Positions 10,346 to 43,100 are shown, counted from the first letter of the stretch. The stretch is 64,000 bases of DNA from Diphasiastrum complanatum (GCA_029204225.1 CM055095.1:59416865-59480864), one strand, 5' to 3'. The notes: generated by a model from the letters alone, not told the origin. A program made the numbers and translations.

Positions 10346-11490
10346 GGAAATCAGTCCAATGGACGCATGTCTCTTGTCATTGTACACAAACTCCAATAGT
10401 GGTACATGCTTTACCCAGTCTGTTTGCGTCCCACTAACATATATATCTTCCAAGACCTGGTTCACTCGCTCTGTATGACCATCCGTTTGAGGATGCTTAC
10501 TCATCCGCAACTGTGTTTCCAACCTGGCGAACACCTCAATCTTGAAATTTCCCATAAACTTGGGATCCCTGTTAGACACAATGGACTTCGGAAGTCCATG
10601 CAACCTGACATCATTCTGGATAAACAACTCGGCAACCCGCGGAGCTGTGACCTTCTTGGTCGTTACAGTGAAATCGATGGGGATACTTTCCCACCTTCCT
10701 GTAGGAATCTCCAGTGGATGTAGCAAGCCCGGAGGACTTACCCGCTCGGCCTTGTTCACTTGACAAGCTGTGCAACTTCGGACGTACTCTCTGACGTCTC
10801 GCTGCAATCGTGACCAGAAATAATGCCTCCTGTCTAGCTCACTAGTCGTATCAATACCCGGGTGCCTTGCGCAGGGACTGTCATGGCATTCATGAAGTAG
10901 TTTACGACGAAGATCCATCACGTCTGGCACGAAAACCTTTCCATTTCTCAACAACATACCATCCTTCACGGTGTATGTTAGATATGTATTGGTGTGTGCC
11001 TCTACGGAAGCGACAGCCTCGATTGACTCTTCCGCTTGGTCAACTACTTGGCGCGCATCAGGCCACACGTGTTGACAATGTGCGTCGCTCTGCTGAGCTC
11101 TCTTGATCTTCTCCATGAGATCACTGTCCACTACAATAAAGCTCATCTGATGTAGTATTTGAGATAGTGCATCAACGACCACATTTTCCTTCCCTCTTCG
11201 GAAGTGAATCTCCAAGTGAAATTCCCTGTCAACTCGGCCCATCGAGCTTGGCGGCCCTTCAAATCTGGCTGAGTGCAAAAGTACTTCAAAGTATGATGGT
11301 CTCTAGGTCGAATGGTTTCGAAAGGTTTCTGGGTATTAACAATCTTGAGTACTGGAGATGTGGCAGTTCCTAACAAACCGTTGATAGAACTTGCAAAACC
11401 TAGGAAAGACTGTAATTGACGAATATTGGCCGGTCTTGGCCACTTCTCGACCACAACCACCTTGGCAGGGTCAATTGAAATATTCTGCTT
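10346..11490 (-). pseudogene. Ty3/gypsy RNase H-integrase fragment
   Basis: Minus-strand pol. From 11460 down: QLQSFLGFASSINGLL (RT thumb), an RNase H tail (FHLEIHFRRGKENVVVDALS), then the integrase zinc domain (LLHECHDSPCARHPGIDTT, YVRSCTACQVNKAERV) and core (WESIPIDF, GLPKSIVSNRDPKFM, SKHPQTDGHTERVNQ). RNase H is internally deleted near 11200-11300. At 10345 the integrase (PLLEFVYNDKRHASIGL) is fused to an unrelated copia leader. A decayed chromovirus-type copy. Confidence 0.9.
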
Positions 11491-12752
11491 GATCTAGAAG
11501 TACTCTTAATCGAGATTACAAGGAGCAGTACACCAAAGATCCAAGGGCCTGCGACACCATAAAACATTTCATTCATCCAAATTTTGTTTGGTGACTACTT
11601 ATCATAGAATTCTATATTGATAGGATGATAAAGTCCACGGCTACTTAGTTGACAATCCACTATAAGCACGACTACTTAGTTGTCAATCCACTATAAGCAT
11701 CTCATTGTAACATTTTCTTTAGGGGCTTATACATTTGTTGTGAATAGGTCATTTGCCTTGTTTTGGAATTAGAGTTTGTTCATGATAGACTTATGTCTCC
11801 ATTCATTTGTCTTTGCTTTTTCATATTGAATATTATTTTGTAGCAAGATAGTGAATGCATCTTAGGTAACATTGGGCACTTATACTGAATCGGTTGAGGC
11901 CGAGATAACAATAAGTAGTTACTGTTAACACCCCATTATCATCCAAGCATAGCATGCTACCCGATTTCTTGTTCTCCATTAGTCGATCCTCAAACAAGGG
12001 ATGGAATGTAGCATAGAACTTAATAGTCCATGGTAGAAGACCAAATTGATGGGGTGACATAGACCCCTGAGGATATGTCGAATGTTGAGGATCGAACGTA
12101 GCTCAAGAAGAAACAATGGCAACCCTCAGAGATAACGTCCCGAATATGAACCTTCTAAATATTCTTACTTGATGGATGACTAGAATCATGTCTAAGCCTC
12201 CCGATAACATCCCTAAGATTAAGGTGTAAGTTGTTCTTTTTGTAATGGATTAATTTGTGATATTTGATAGCCCCTATTGGCATTCCTAGATGCCAGCTTG
12301 TGGGGATACTCCCTCTCGACCAGCTTAGAAACCATCATCATTTGATTGTCAACATATTTCACACAATTCCTAACCATTCACTCTCTTTGTGGAATTTAAC
12401 ATCTTTTTACTACATTTCTCTATTTTCTAGAGCGTATATGCTACAACAATTGCAATTAAATGTAGGTTCTTAATCATTATTGTAAAGTGATGTCTTCTAG
12501 AAAAGGTGATTCATGATGTCCTTCAATAATATTTAATACCTTTGGAAAAGATTGTGCACCTTTATTGTCATGATTTTCTAAAATCCTAGACTTAGCATCA
12601 ATACATATTTGATATCAAAAATTTACCTCATTCATGATGTTATGCTTTTCTTGCATGTGCCTTGTATGTCCATTTTGATCTTTTGCGCAATTATGTACTT
12701 ATATATCGATTTTGAAGTTATTCATTTTTTGAATGATTTTTGCTTCTTCCAG
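11491..12752. other. gene-free stretch upstream of the first visible hydrolase exon
   Basis: About 1.26 kb of AT-rich DNA. The only structure noticed is a 32-bp tandem duplication at about 11637-11700 (core CTACTTAGTTGACAATCCAC). I looked here for the SxxK-bearing exon that the serine hydrolase should have and did not find it. It is presumably intron sequence. Confidence 0.5.
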
Positions 12753-31172
<18,420 letters not shown>

Positions 31173-31531
31173 ACTCTTCAATCAGTCTCTGAATGTGTCA
31201 TGTCAGTCACACGATTGAAGTCAATTCTTTAGGAAAGGTAAATCATTCTTGAGAAATTGCAGTGGTGATACATTAAAAGGCAAAGTAAAAGTTGACACTC
31301 AGGCTGCTATAGCAGAAGCACACATTGTGCATCTAGTATTTGATTTTTGATATTTGATATTTGCACTGCCAGAATTTTGCAAAGGACTTAACAGCATTCA
31401 GGCTGTATGGTCTGGAACAACGATAGACGACCAAATTAACAAGTTTTAAAATTGTTTACCTTGATATTGTTATTTTGGTTTTGTTATCATGCTTACAAGG
31501 CAAGCAAGCATTAATGCAACTGTGCCCATTG
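31173..31531. other. 3' flank of the serine hydrolase
   Basis: AT-rich sequence after the stop codon, presumably 3' UTR and downstream DNA. No clear poly(A) signal could be chosen. Confidence 0.5.
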
Positions 31532-32221
31532 AAGACTCATTAAAAAGTTAGGGGTAGGCCCCACTAGCCGTTAGTGAGGTTCAGTTAGCCCTAACGTAAC
31601 TGTGGGGAATGCCCCACCTGCTGTTAGCAAACTGAATCCTTTAACTGATAAAGGATTTAGTTTTTAGTCCTAACTGATAACCGATTCAGTTGATTGATAA
31701 AAGTGAGTGGGACCTATTAGGGCCCATAATCCATTGCCCTCTATTCCGTTAACTAACCATGGCTTGATCAGATCTGTTATGGAAGGAGCCAAAATGAACC
31801 ATTTCAGTTAGCGTTAAATGAATCCGTTAACTATTCCAGTTTGCTAATGGCCGGTGGGGCATCATTCCTGGTTCTGGTGGCGCTTTAACTAACCATTCCT
31901 CATCAGATCAGTTAGGGAAGTGGCTGAAATGAACTATTTCAGCTAGCACTAAATAAATCCGTTGAATATTTCAGTTTGCTAATAGCCGGTGGGGAATCAC
32001 TCCCCGCTCTGGTAGAGAGCGCTAGCGGCTGGTGAATTAGCTAACAACTCCTAACTTCAACTCAGAGCTGCTGGTGGGGCAGAGATTCCGTTAACCCTAG
32101 CTCCCACTAACTGCAGGTGGGGCAGGTAGGACCAACTGAATCCATTATCAGTTACCTAAGGGAAGAGTGCTAATGACTGGTGGGGCTCCCGCATTACCCG
32201 TTAGGTGACCTTCAAGACTCA
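31532..32221. mobile_element. 674-bp non-coding element flanked by 8-bp direct repeats
   Basis: AAGACTCA occurs at 31532-31539 and 32214-32221. Near the ends, GGCCCCACTAGCCGTTAG faces GCCCCACCAGTCATTAG in inverse orientation, giving imperfect terminal inverted repeats. The interior has a 137-bp tandem duplication (about 31750-31885 and 31886-32025, sharing AACTAACCAT, ATCAGATC and CAGTTTGCTAAT) and many CCGTTAAC/GTTAACGG words. No ORF. Likely a MITE-type DNA element. Confidence 0.6.
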
Positions 32222-32344
32222 AGTAGCCATTAATCATATTTTGTGGTTAAACTTAAAAAATGGCAATGACTTGAGTTATACCTGACTTGCTGTGCAATTG
32301 TCCTTGCTAGAAGGAGAAAAGGGTCAATTGAGATCGCAAGTCTC

Positions 32345-32400
32345 TGCATAGAACCATAGTTGCAGCGAATCGCGATTCTGAACCCAGAATCGCAAAACAT

Positions 32401-32434
<34 letters not shown>

Positions 32435-32945
32435 GGGAAAAATAGCTTATAGCCGAAATCTTTTTAGGGGATCAATGGTCAAACCAGCATTTTGCCTCTC
32501 AGAAGTGCAGTAATTGAGGCACAAACAGATCTTATTCTCAGTGGCTATCTAGTTGTCATTTGCTCTGGTTTTCAGTAAATGTTAATCCTATAGTTTGGGC
32601 TATCAACTGTATGGATGATGATCACTTTTGCAATCGTTTCACTGGAGATGTGAGTGCAATGTGCATACAGTTGGGGGCATAAATATTAGGGGGGGGGGGG
32701 GGGGGTAGAATTTTTATCTATGGTGTCTATACAGCAGGAAGTCCTAGGGGGTTCGGGGGGCAGTAGTCCCCTGGGAAACAGGGGTCCGGGAGTCGGCAAA
32801 CTACAGTCATAATGCTCTCAATCAAAGCTTTCATCTGATACACATATTGCCTTAAAAAATTTCAAAAAAAAAAAAAAGATTCTGCGCGATTCTAGGAAAA
32901 TCCCGAAACTCGTTTTTGAATCGTGATTCAGAATCGCGGTGCATC
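32345..32945. mobile_element. hAT-like non-autonomous element, second copy (about 600 bp)
   Basis: The left end CATAGTTGCAGCGAATCGCG matches the inverted right end CATAGATGCACCGCGATTC. As in the 17.9-kb element there is a T run after the left end (32402-32433), an A run before the right end (32863-32877) and a GC-rich core, here inverted (AAACAGGGGTCCGGGAG near 32777; a run of about 19 G at 32689-32706). ATAGAAC occurs on both flanks but is 3 bp off the right end. No transposase. Confidence 0.7.
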
Positions 32946-33171
32946 TATGTTGATAGAACCCTTTGTTTCAAAAAATGATGCAGGTAAATTCTTTGGTTTT
33001 TCTATTATGAATACAATCAACCTTGGATAAATGTTACCCTTATATATATTAACCCTGTCTATTAGTTAGTTTTTTTGTTACTCCCAGGGATTTTACATAG
33101 CAGAAGTGTTAATTGTTATTTGTTAGCATAATTTACTCCCACTTAAAAAGCTTAGACTTGGAAAGGTTGAA

Positions 33172-34365
33172 GGATGCTATAAGGTTTTTGGCCCTGCCTT
33201 GCTTTGCAAGGTGGACTTAGCAATATGAAACATTGACATTTTGTTCTCTACAACGGAATTAGTCCAGTAAATTTTTCTCTTTAGCTAACCTATTACCCTT
33301 CAGGCAATGGCTCGACTGCAACATATTAGTAGCATTAAAGATGCTTACCCAATCAATCGAACCTCCTCAAAATGTTTGGACAGCTCAGAGTCTTCGTCAC
33401 CATCGATACAACCTAGAAAACTGTGAGCATGCTATTTCAAAATGGGAACATCATTCATTTGCCCTCTTTGAAACGAATTACCTGATATTCGCACATTCGT
33501 TCTACAAGAGACCAACCTGACTAGAATTAAAAGAAAGGTGATCATTCTTGCCACACTTATTCTTCGCTGCAAAAGTATGATGAGGAGCTTCCGAAAGAGG
33601 TGAGCATGAGGGACGGTAATGGCAAATGCGTTGAAGCTAATCTTCGTGTATGTACAATATTAATTCTCACGTCCCATACCTCCCCCCTCCCCCTTTCAGT
33701 GAGGACGCATGCTGATGCGCACCTATGTAGCTTTAATAGCAAAAAGAAAACCAATTTGCAAATCAACAATTCTGCAATATTTTGAAGATTTTGGACGCAA
33801 AGTTTAAAAATAGCATACATCTATTCTGACATACCAAGTTGATCCTCTGTATCTGAATCTTGTCACGGATATTGATCTTGGAAATGAATTGAAACTGAAA
33901 GGAAATATTGGGCGCGTTCAGGCATATCAATTTAACGAGATCAAAGAAGTTCTGAGTGACCTGGAGAAGCAAAATACATGAACCACATCCCTTGCAGCTG
34001 CTTTGCGTGCATGACAACAATAACCCAGCCATTGCAGGTGCTTTGCGTGCATGCCAGCAAGAACCCAGCCATCCATGCAGGAAGTCACACGGACAGGAGA
34101 CATGAGACATGCAGAAACCCACGCGGACAGGAGACAAGAATCCAGCACAGATTTAGAAAACTAAATATTTAACATAATCTCCCTAAAACGAGCTTCATCC
34201 TTTATTTAAATATGTTTTAAATACGTGGCAGGTTCAGAATTTAACTTAATCATAAAGAAATGAAATTCAATACAAATTCCAGAAATTAATTAGAACACAA
34301 GCACGTCAATTTTGTGTTGTGTTTACTATGTGCTCCTGCCTGTAAGGCAGGGCCAAAAAGCATCC
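33172..34365. mobile_element. putative TIR element, about 1.2 kb
   Basis: The left end reads GGATGCTATAAGG then TTTTTGGCCCTGCCTTGC. The right end, inverted, reads GGATGCTTTTTGGCCCTGCC then TTAC. The interior is non-coding, with small tandem duplications at about 33988-34135 (TGCTTTGCGTGCATG twice; CACGCGGACAGGAGACA-like twice). The terminal GGCAGGGCCAAAAA motif recurs in the tandem array at 42.2-43.0 kb. No clear target duplication. Confidence 0.5.
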
Positions 34366-35846
34366 ATAAAACAGTTAATGAGTTCGATGTACATTTAATA
34401 CATAAATAAACAGTGCATGTATGATAAAATAGCACAATGAAAATACATCCTATGGTGAGACATCATCTGAGGCTAAGATGGGACTCTTAAGGTTTGGTGA
34501 GGTGGCCATCAGTCGTCCATATTTGCCTTTGCCTCTAGCTCTAGCAGATTGACCTGGCTAGATCCGACGGCTAACCCTTTGGATCTGCCCCTACCCCTAC
34601 CCCTAGGGTATTGGTGGGGCGGTAGAGGTAGTAGGGGCACATGCTCCTGGCTCCTAATCAAATCGCACATACAAGTCATCTAGGTGTACACCTAGCTACA
34701 TTGTGAGTGGACTTGTCATCAAAAAATCCATCCGTGCTCAACATGGTCTCCAGTAAGCAGTCCAATGTCTTGTTATTCGGCTCTGCCTACGTCTCTGCAT
34801 CTAGATCGACTTACCGGGGCCCAGAATGGGTAGGGAAAATGTGTGTGAAGTCAAAGCCCGTTGTTGTCTCCTCTTGCCCATGGTCCACATCTTCTGATGG
34901 GCACACATGCTGATCCTCCTACATATCAAGGACACAATGTCAGTACATCCACAAAGCCAACACATTCAAAAAGTCCATAAGCAAAACAGTAATTCAATTT
35001 GTAATTTGATAATTTGAAAAAAAAATGCTCCTTTGAACGAGCTTCTAAGGCTATGACCAATTTTCTAAATGAATTTGCCCTTATTCTCATTGTTGGCATT
35101 ACAAACTAGAAATCTTAAGGTTTACAATACTTTTAACTATATTGGTGAACATAGATTTTCCACGTGTTACTTTTCCCATAACTCAACAATTTTCTATTTG
35201 TACCAAATTTTGGAATTTGCCATGAAAATAGTATTTCCAAACAAATGGATTGTTTATGAAAAGCTCTATTTGGCTCAAAAGACTATATTAGTCTCAATAG
35301 ATGAGGATGGGTGTCCCTTGGGACCTCGCAAAGATACATAGAGATAATTAGCAGTATTTGAAGATAACAAGGTAGTTGAGATTTGGATAAGCCTTTGAGT
35401 AGTTGTTGTTAACATCGATTCAAGCTTTTGGCTCAATAGCATTTGATAGATTTGTAACTTTCCCTTCAATACTTATTAATGACAATTATGGAGAAGTTGT
35501 TGCTAAGCCTCATGAGCCCTATCCATACAAATGAGTATGGTTTGTGATAATTGTAATTTCATCCTAAGTAATGGATGTTATGATATGTTTTGAGTCTCTT
35601 GTATCATGAATATTGATGCCTTTGCTTCTTTCATGTTCTAGCAATAATGTTTGTATTCAGCCACATACACATATGTATACACATAGGTAGATAGATAGAT
35701 ATATCACTTTTGAAACATGGCATTTGAGATATCAAAGTAATAGATTCAATACGGATCTATAATCAATTTGAGTCACTAGATTTTATGGTGATTTTGCCAT
35801 TTCTTGAAGTCTTGAGTTTCTTATTTATTTTCAAGTTTTTATTTGG
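34366..35846. other. intergenic, nothing recognised
   Basis: AT-rich. A CCCCTACCCCTACCCCTAGGG stretch near 34585 is the only notable low-complexity motif. Small random ORFs only. Confidence 0.5.
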
Positions 35847-36179
35847 TTGTTCATTGTGTCAATCCATTTTTTTGGGAGTATGGCCTCAAATTCTAGTATT
35901 TTCACGTTTATTAGACGATTAAACATAAACAACATTCCCAAAACCACACCAATTGTTATAATCGGTGACATGAATATTGATGCATTGAGTATAAATTTCT
36001 TTTTCAAAAAACTTGAATCTCTCATGTGTCAACATAATATACACCTATCCTTCCAACAAGTGACAACTATATATGGCACACAATCGGATCATGTTTGGAC
36101 AAACATACAAAATTCAAGAAATCTATATGGGAACATACGCTTATTGGTCAGATCATTCACCAACATATTACGTGTGTGA
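35847..36179 (+). pseudogene. endonuclease (EEP fold) domain fragment of an unidentified mobile element
   Basis: The reading TTPIVIIGDMNIDAL, then LMCQHNIHLSFQQVTTIYGT and SDHVWTN matches the Asp/Asn and C-terminal motifs of the exonuclease-endonuclease-phosphatase fold (GDxN, then SDH). It differs clearly from the LINE A and B endonucleases. Such domains occur in several LINE clades and in Helitron2/Helentron-type elements; no helicase, Rep or RT was seen nearby. The frame opens at the N-terminal side without a clear start. Confidence 0.6.
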
Positions 36180-36873
36180 TTAAACAAAATCAATAATGTT
36201 ATTATATCACATCTTTATAGGCACTATTTTATCAAATACAAAATTGAACATGTTATCTATTATTATTACCAAAACATGCATTTCCATGCTCCCAGTTCTT
36301 TTATAAGACAAATTTCAAAAAACTTTAATAAAGTGCAGTTTAACACATATTGCAAAGGCAGGCCCCTGTGGCTTGCCACAACTTTATTGTTTTTCAAGCA
36401 ATCACCTTTCAACTGGAAAGGTCAAAATTGAAATGCATTTCTTTAAAAGAAAAATCGGTAGTGAAGGGTTGGAAAGACTTCAAAATGTCGGCCAACATGC
36501 CAGGGGACATTGCTGGATTTGAGTTTCCCCTACGTGGCAGTGGGTCCCTACCAACTCATCCGCCATATGGTATAGTGGCAAGTGCACGTTAATGTGAAAG
36601 GGTGGGCATAGATTTGTTTGTGCTTCTTGTGAAGGATGTGGATTTCAATCCCACCTTCTTGCAAGTAGTCAATCTAAAGCAAGGGGCAAGAATCACCCCA
36701 AAAATAAAAAAACACCATTTTCCATGCTTATTTGAGAGGAGACTCTACTAATTTGAGAGCTCAAGCATCCATATGTGCTATCTTTGCTTGCTTATGCTTT
36801 TCATTGTGTTTTGCTTCTTGCTTTCCATTTGCTACTTCTTGCTTTGTAATAGTTAAAGCTTCTCCATTAGTAT
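36180..36873. other. intergenic, nothing recognised
   Basis: No conserved frame, repeat or RNA gene seen. Confidence 0.5.
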
Positions 36874-36991
36874 GTTAGGATGAGCACATGCTTCTTGGTT
36901 TCCAAGGGGAGGCTCGAACCTGGGACCAAAGAAACTTTGGATGCCAAGCCAACCAACTGAGCCAACCCCGTTGGGTTAGGATGAGCACATG
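36874..36991 (-). mobile_element. very short tRNA-derived SINE with 17-bp target-site duplication
   Basis: GTTAGGATGAGCACATG occurs at 36874-36890 and 36975-36991. The 84-bp insert between reads, on the minus strand, as a tRNA-like body with an A box (TGGCTCAGTTGG), a B box (GGTTCGAGCC) and GGGG/CCCC acceptor-like ends. It finishes in CTTGGAAACCAAG, a perfect 5-bp hairpin with an AAA loop. There is no poly(A) tail. The A and B boxes would be an internal RNA polymerase III promoter. Confidence 0.75.
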
Positions 36992-39906
<2,915 letters not shown>

Positions 39907-40015
39907 GTACTACTTAGAAATTATAGAAAATTTGGATGCAAAACTAAAGGAATTAGAAGCTGAGGTTGAAAACCAAAAGAAATTGATTTCAAAGTTGGAA
40001 GACGACATCCTAAAG
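39907..40015 (+). CDS. isolated coiled-coil exon
   Basis: Bounded by an acceptor (TTGATAG) and a donor (AAG|GTGTGTG). The 36 codons read YYLEIIENLDAKLKELEAEV then ENQKKLISKLEDDILK, a strong heptad pattern without stops. Composition and splice sites look like a genuine internal exon of a long coiled-coil protein, for example a golgin- or CASP-like protein, but no neighbouring exon could be found. It may be a gene fragment carried by an element or one exon of an unrecognised gene. Confidence 0.4.
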
Positions 40016-42069
40016 GTGTGTGATTTACAACCTTATGCCTGCTGCTGTTTTCTAGTTAATTTTATTTTGTTGCAAATCTGCATTGTCTACATCTCCTTAT
40101 CCATGTCTTTAATACTTGTAATATAAAAAATTAATAGATTCCATCTTCTTGAGGGAAATTTTTTTTTTCTAGTTCACACCCATGAGTTAAAGAGAACTTG
40201 ATAATTGTTTCCTTATGCACCAGTCTTATGAATCTGACCTGCACATTTTTTCTTTATTATGTGTGATCTTGTGCACATCCTCTTTGTGTGATAACATGCA
40301 ATTTAGACCTATAGTTCTATGCCCCCCCCCCCCCTTTGGAGTTGGGAATACTTTGTTGCTATCAATTTCATCAACACTTGTGGAGCTTTAGTGAAATGAG
40401 TTTTTCTATCAATGTTGTGAGAGAGGAGAGCCTATACTGCTACTGCTTTGTGGTGATTACCCTCCTAAGACATGCCACTTTGTTGGCCATGATAGCAAAT
40501 TTGATAGTCATGCTGCTGAAATTATGTCATATATCAAGCTATTGTAGAGTGCGTTGGATGTCGCTAATTGGTTATAGAATCCACGCTACACAACTCCTTG
40601 AAAAACAGGCAAAAATTTGAATGTATGAAGTCGAATCTCACTTCTGATTCAAAGAGAGAAAAAAAAAAGTGTCAATTCGAATTCGTAGAAGAAAGAAGAT
40701 GCGATGGTCTTGAAAAGCATGCAAATCACATTGGCTGTCAAGAGTTCGTGTGCTCTGCAATATTTACAAACTTTTAACAAAACAATTTTGAAGGTTTTAA
40801 ATGGATTCAAAAAGGTAAATATCAAAGACTGAACATAAATGCATTCACAGCTTTCCCAACCAATGGGAAAGTCTCTGCCACGACCAAGACTATAACCAGC
40901 TTGGAGACCTCTGGGTTTTAGTAGCAAAAACTGTAGAAAAGAAAAGAAAAAACATAATCAAATGCTACAGTTATGAGAACTCAAGATGTTCAAGAGATAG
41001 CTTGCTTGAGCAGTATGCGCCTCAGTCAGATTGAAACCCGTGCAACAAAACAGTTGTGTCACCCACCAGTGCACAGCTGCATGCAGCGACATCGAGCAGG
41101 TCCAAATAGGCAACAAACGGAACTTCAGTTGTCACTCTGTGAAGCTCTGCGACTCTCTTGTTATGAGGAACCCCGAAGAGTTGGAAAACGAAAAACACTA
41201 ATTTTCAAAATTTTAGAAAATTACTAAGTGAAATTCAGAAAATCGAAGACGTAGTCTAGTCGAACTTAGCACCTGTTTGAATGAAGAGAAGACATACAAG
41301 AAGGAATTTCGACACCAGATACCATGACCTGGTCCAGTCGAACTTCGCACCTGTTTTAGCACCTGTTTGAATGAAGAGAAGACATAGAAGAAGGAATTTG
41401 AACACCAGATACTATGACGTTGTTGTCATTTTTGTTTGTCAAGAGCAAACTTTGTTTATCAGAGTTAGTACACCACATTGCGAGTACGATATATATTCAA
41501 AAGCATTCACATGAACAACATCAGAAAAGAGTATGAGCTACCAGCCTAAAAAAGTTTTCAATGATGATCCAAGTAGCGAAAGCGAAGAATTCACAACCGT
41601 CTTGATATAGCACAACACAAAGCTTTATTGCACGAATTCTGAGATCCACTTGCAGATGAGCTCTGAGATGTTCACAAAAGTGTTCACAAAAGCAGCACAA
41701 AGCAATAGACAGAGGACTCGGAGCACAGTAGCAACACACTGACAATTAAAAGCTCTCCAAGCCACCTTCACATGCAGAAGCGTCTCCATGGCAGTGCCAG
41801 AGCGAAACAACCTTCAAATTAAAGCCAATGAATGTTCAGAGAATGATCAGGTTAATCTAACCGACAATGCGCTTCCGAGCATTCTATTGTGCTTCCTTAC
41901 GTGATGTTGGAGAAGACTCTCATGTGCATGCAGCGCCGGCGAGGAGGCGCAAAAATGCAAGGAACGTGACAAAGAAACATCAGGAGTTCTCCCAAAAGAC
42001 GATTTGGGACAGCCTGAAGGCCTTGAAGCACAATGCTTTTAAAAAAACCAAAAAATTAATACGTGTCAA
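40016..42069. other. intergenic, small duplications only
   Basis: Contains a C run at 40323-40335 and a tandem duplication at about 41254-41420 (units share AGCACCTGTTTGAATGAAGAGAAGAC; the 20-base core is CACCTGTTTGAATGAAGAGA). No gene recognised. Confidence 0.5.
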
Positions 42070-42205
42070 TGTCACAATAATCCTGAAGTCCCAAAAAATA
42101 TATAAAAATATTTAGAAAAAAAGAAAAGAAAGATCAGAATGTCACAATAATCTTAAAGTTCCCGAAAAATATATAAAAATATTTAGAAAAAAGAAAAGGA
42201 AGATC
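42070..42205. repeat. 67-bp tandem duplication
   Basis: Two copies of an A-rich unit with AAAAATATATAAAAATATTT, AAGAAAAG, AAGATCAGA and GTCACAATAATC, directly preceding the hairpin array. Confidence 0.75.
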
Positions 42206-42216
42206 AGAGGAGGAGG

Positions 42217-42990
42217 TTAAAACTAAACATGAAAACAATAAGCCCTTGCCTACGCCAGGGCCAAAAAAAAGAAAAGGATCACAAGCAGGTTAAAACTAAA
42301 CATGAAAATAATAAGCCCTTGCCTAAGGCAGGGCAAAAAAAAAGAAAAGGATCACAAGCAGGTTAAAACCAAACATAAAAACAATAAGCCCTTGCCTACG
42401 GCAGGGCAAAAAAAAAGAAAAGGATCACAAGCAGGTTAAAACCAAACATAAAAACAATAAGCCCTTGCAGGGCAAAAAAAAAGAAAAGGATCACAAGCAG
42501 GTTAAAACCAAACATAAAAACAATAAGCCCTTGCAGGGCAAAAAAAAAGAAAAGGATCACAAGCAGGTTAAAACCAAACATAAAAACAATAAGCCCTTGC
42601 CTACGGCAGGGCAAAAAAAAAGAAAAGGATCACAAGCAGGTTAAAATCAAACATGAAAACAATAAGCCCTTGACTACGGCAGGGCCAAAAAAAAAAGAAG
42701 GATCACAAGCAATAAGCCCTTGACTACGGCAGGGCCAAAAAAAAAAGAAGGATCAAAAGCAATAAGCCCTTGACTACGGCAGGGCCAAAAAAAAAAGAAG
42801 GATCACAAGCAGGTTAAAACCAAACATGAAAACAATAAGCCCTTGACTACGGCAGGGCCAAAAAAAAAAGAAGGATCAAAAGCAATAAGCCCTTGACTAC
42901 GGCAGGGCCAAAAAAAGAAGAAGGATCACAAGGAGGTTAAAACCAAACATAAAAACAATAAGCCATTGCCTTATGCAATGCCAAAAAAGA
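42217..42990 (+). repeat. tandem array of hairpin units, about 12 copies of 50-75 bp
   Basis: Each unit holds GCCCTTGCCTACGGCAGGGC, an imperfect palindrome with one bulged T, then an A run and AAGAAAAGGATCACAAGC. Long units add AGGTTAAAACCAAACAT before AAAACAATAA; short units (about 50 bp, near 42690-42900) lack it. The GGCAGGGCCAAAAA segment equals the end motif of the TIR element at 33.17-34.37 kb. It lies about 360 bp upstream of the RPL37A start codon. Confidence 0.85.
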
Positions 42991-43009
42991 AAGTAACTTG
43001 TTACTCGTC

Positions 43010-43100
43010 TGAAAAGGTCCTTTTTAGTCACGAAGTAAATACACTCCTCTTCCGTGGTCCTTTTTAGGCACGAAGTATAATACACTTCTCTTCCGTCGGA
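43010..43100. repeat. 45-bp tandem duplication upstream of RPL37A
   Basis: GGTCCTTTTTAGTCACGAAG and GGTCCTTTTTAGGCACGAAG each begin a unit that ends in ACAC..CTCTTCCGT. It is in the promoter-proximal region of the ribosomal protein gene. Confidence 0.8.

Noticed and set aside
32689-32706. Run of about 19 G and other homopolymers (C run at 40323, T/A runs at 17980, 18562, 32402) as functional signals
   Set aside because: Lengths of such runs are unreliable in sequencing. They are noted only as part of the hAT-like family architecture.
32338-32955. ATAGAAC(C) as an exact 8-bp target duplication of the 32.35-kb element
   Set aside because: The repeat abuts the left end but is three bases off the right TIR end, so it was not used as firm evidence.
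36891-36974. A functional tRNA gene on the minus strand
   Set aside because: A and B boxes are present, but a regular cloverleaf and anticodon arm are not evident. The target duplication and truncated sister copies point to a retroposon.
42396-42614. Minus-strand ORF with repeated GLIVFMFGFNLLVILFFFF
   Set aside because: A by-product of the hairpin tandem array; units of other lengths break the frame.
42217-42990. CRISPR-like regularity of the hairpin array
   Set aside because: There are no unique spacers, the units are contiguous and vary in length, and the genome is eukaryotic.
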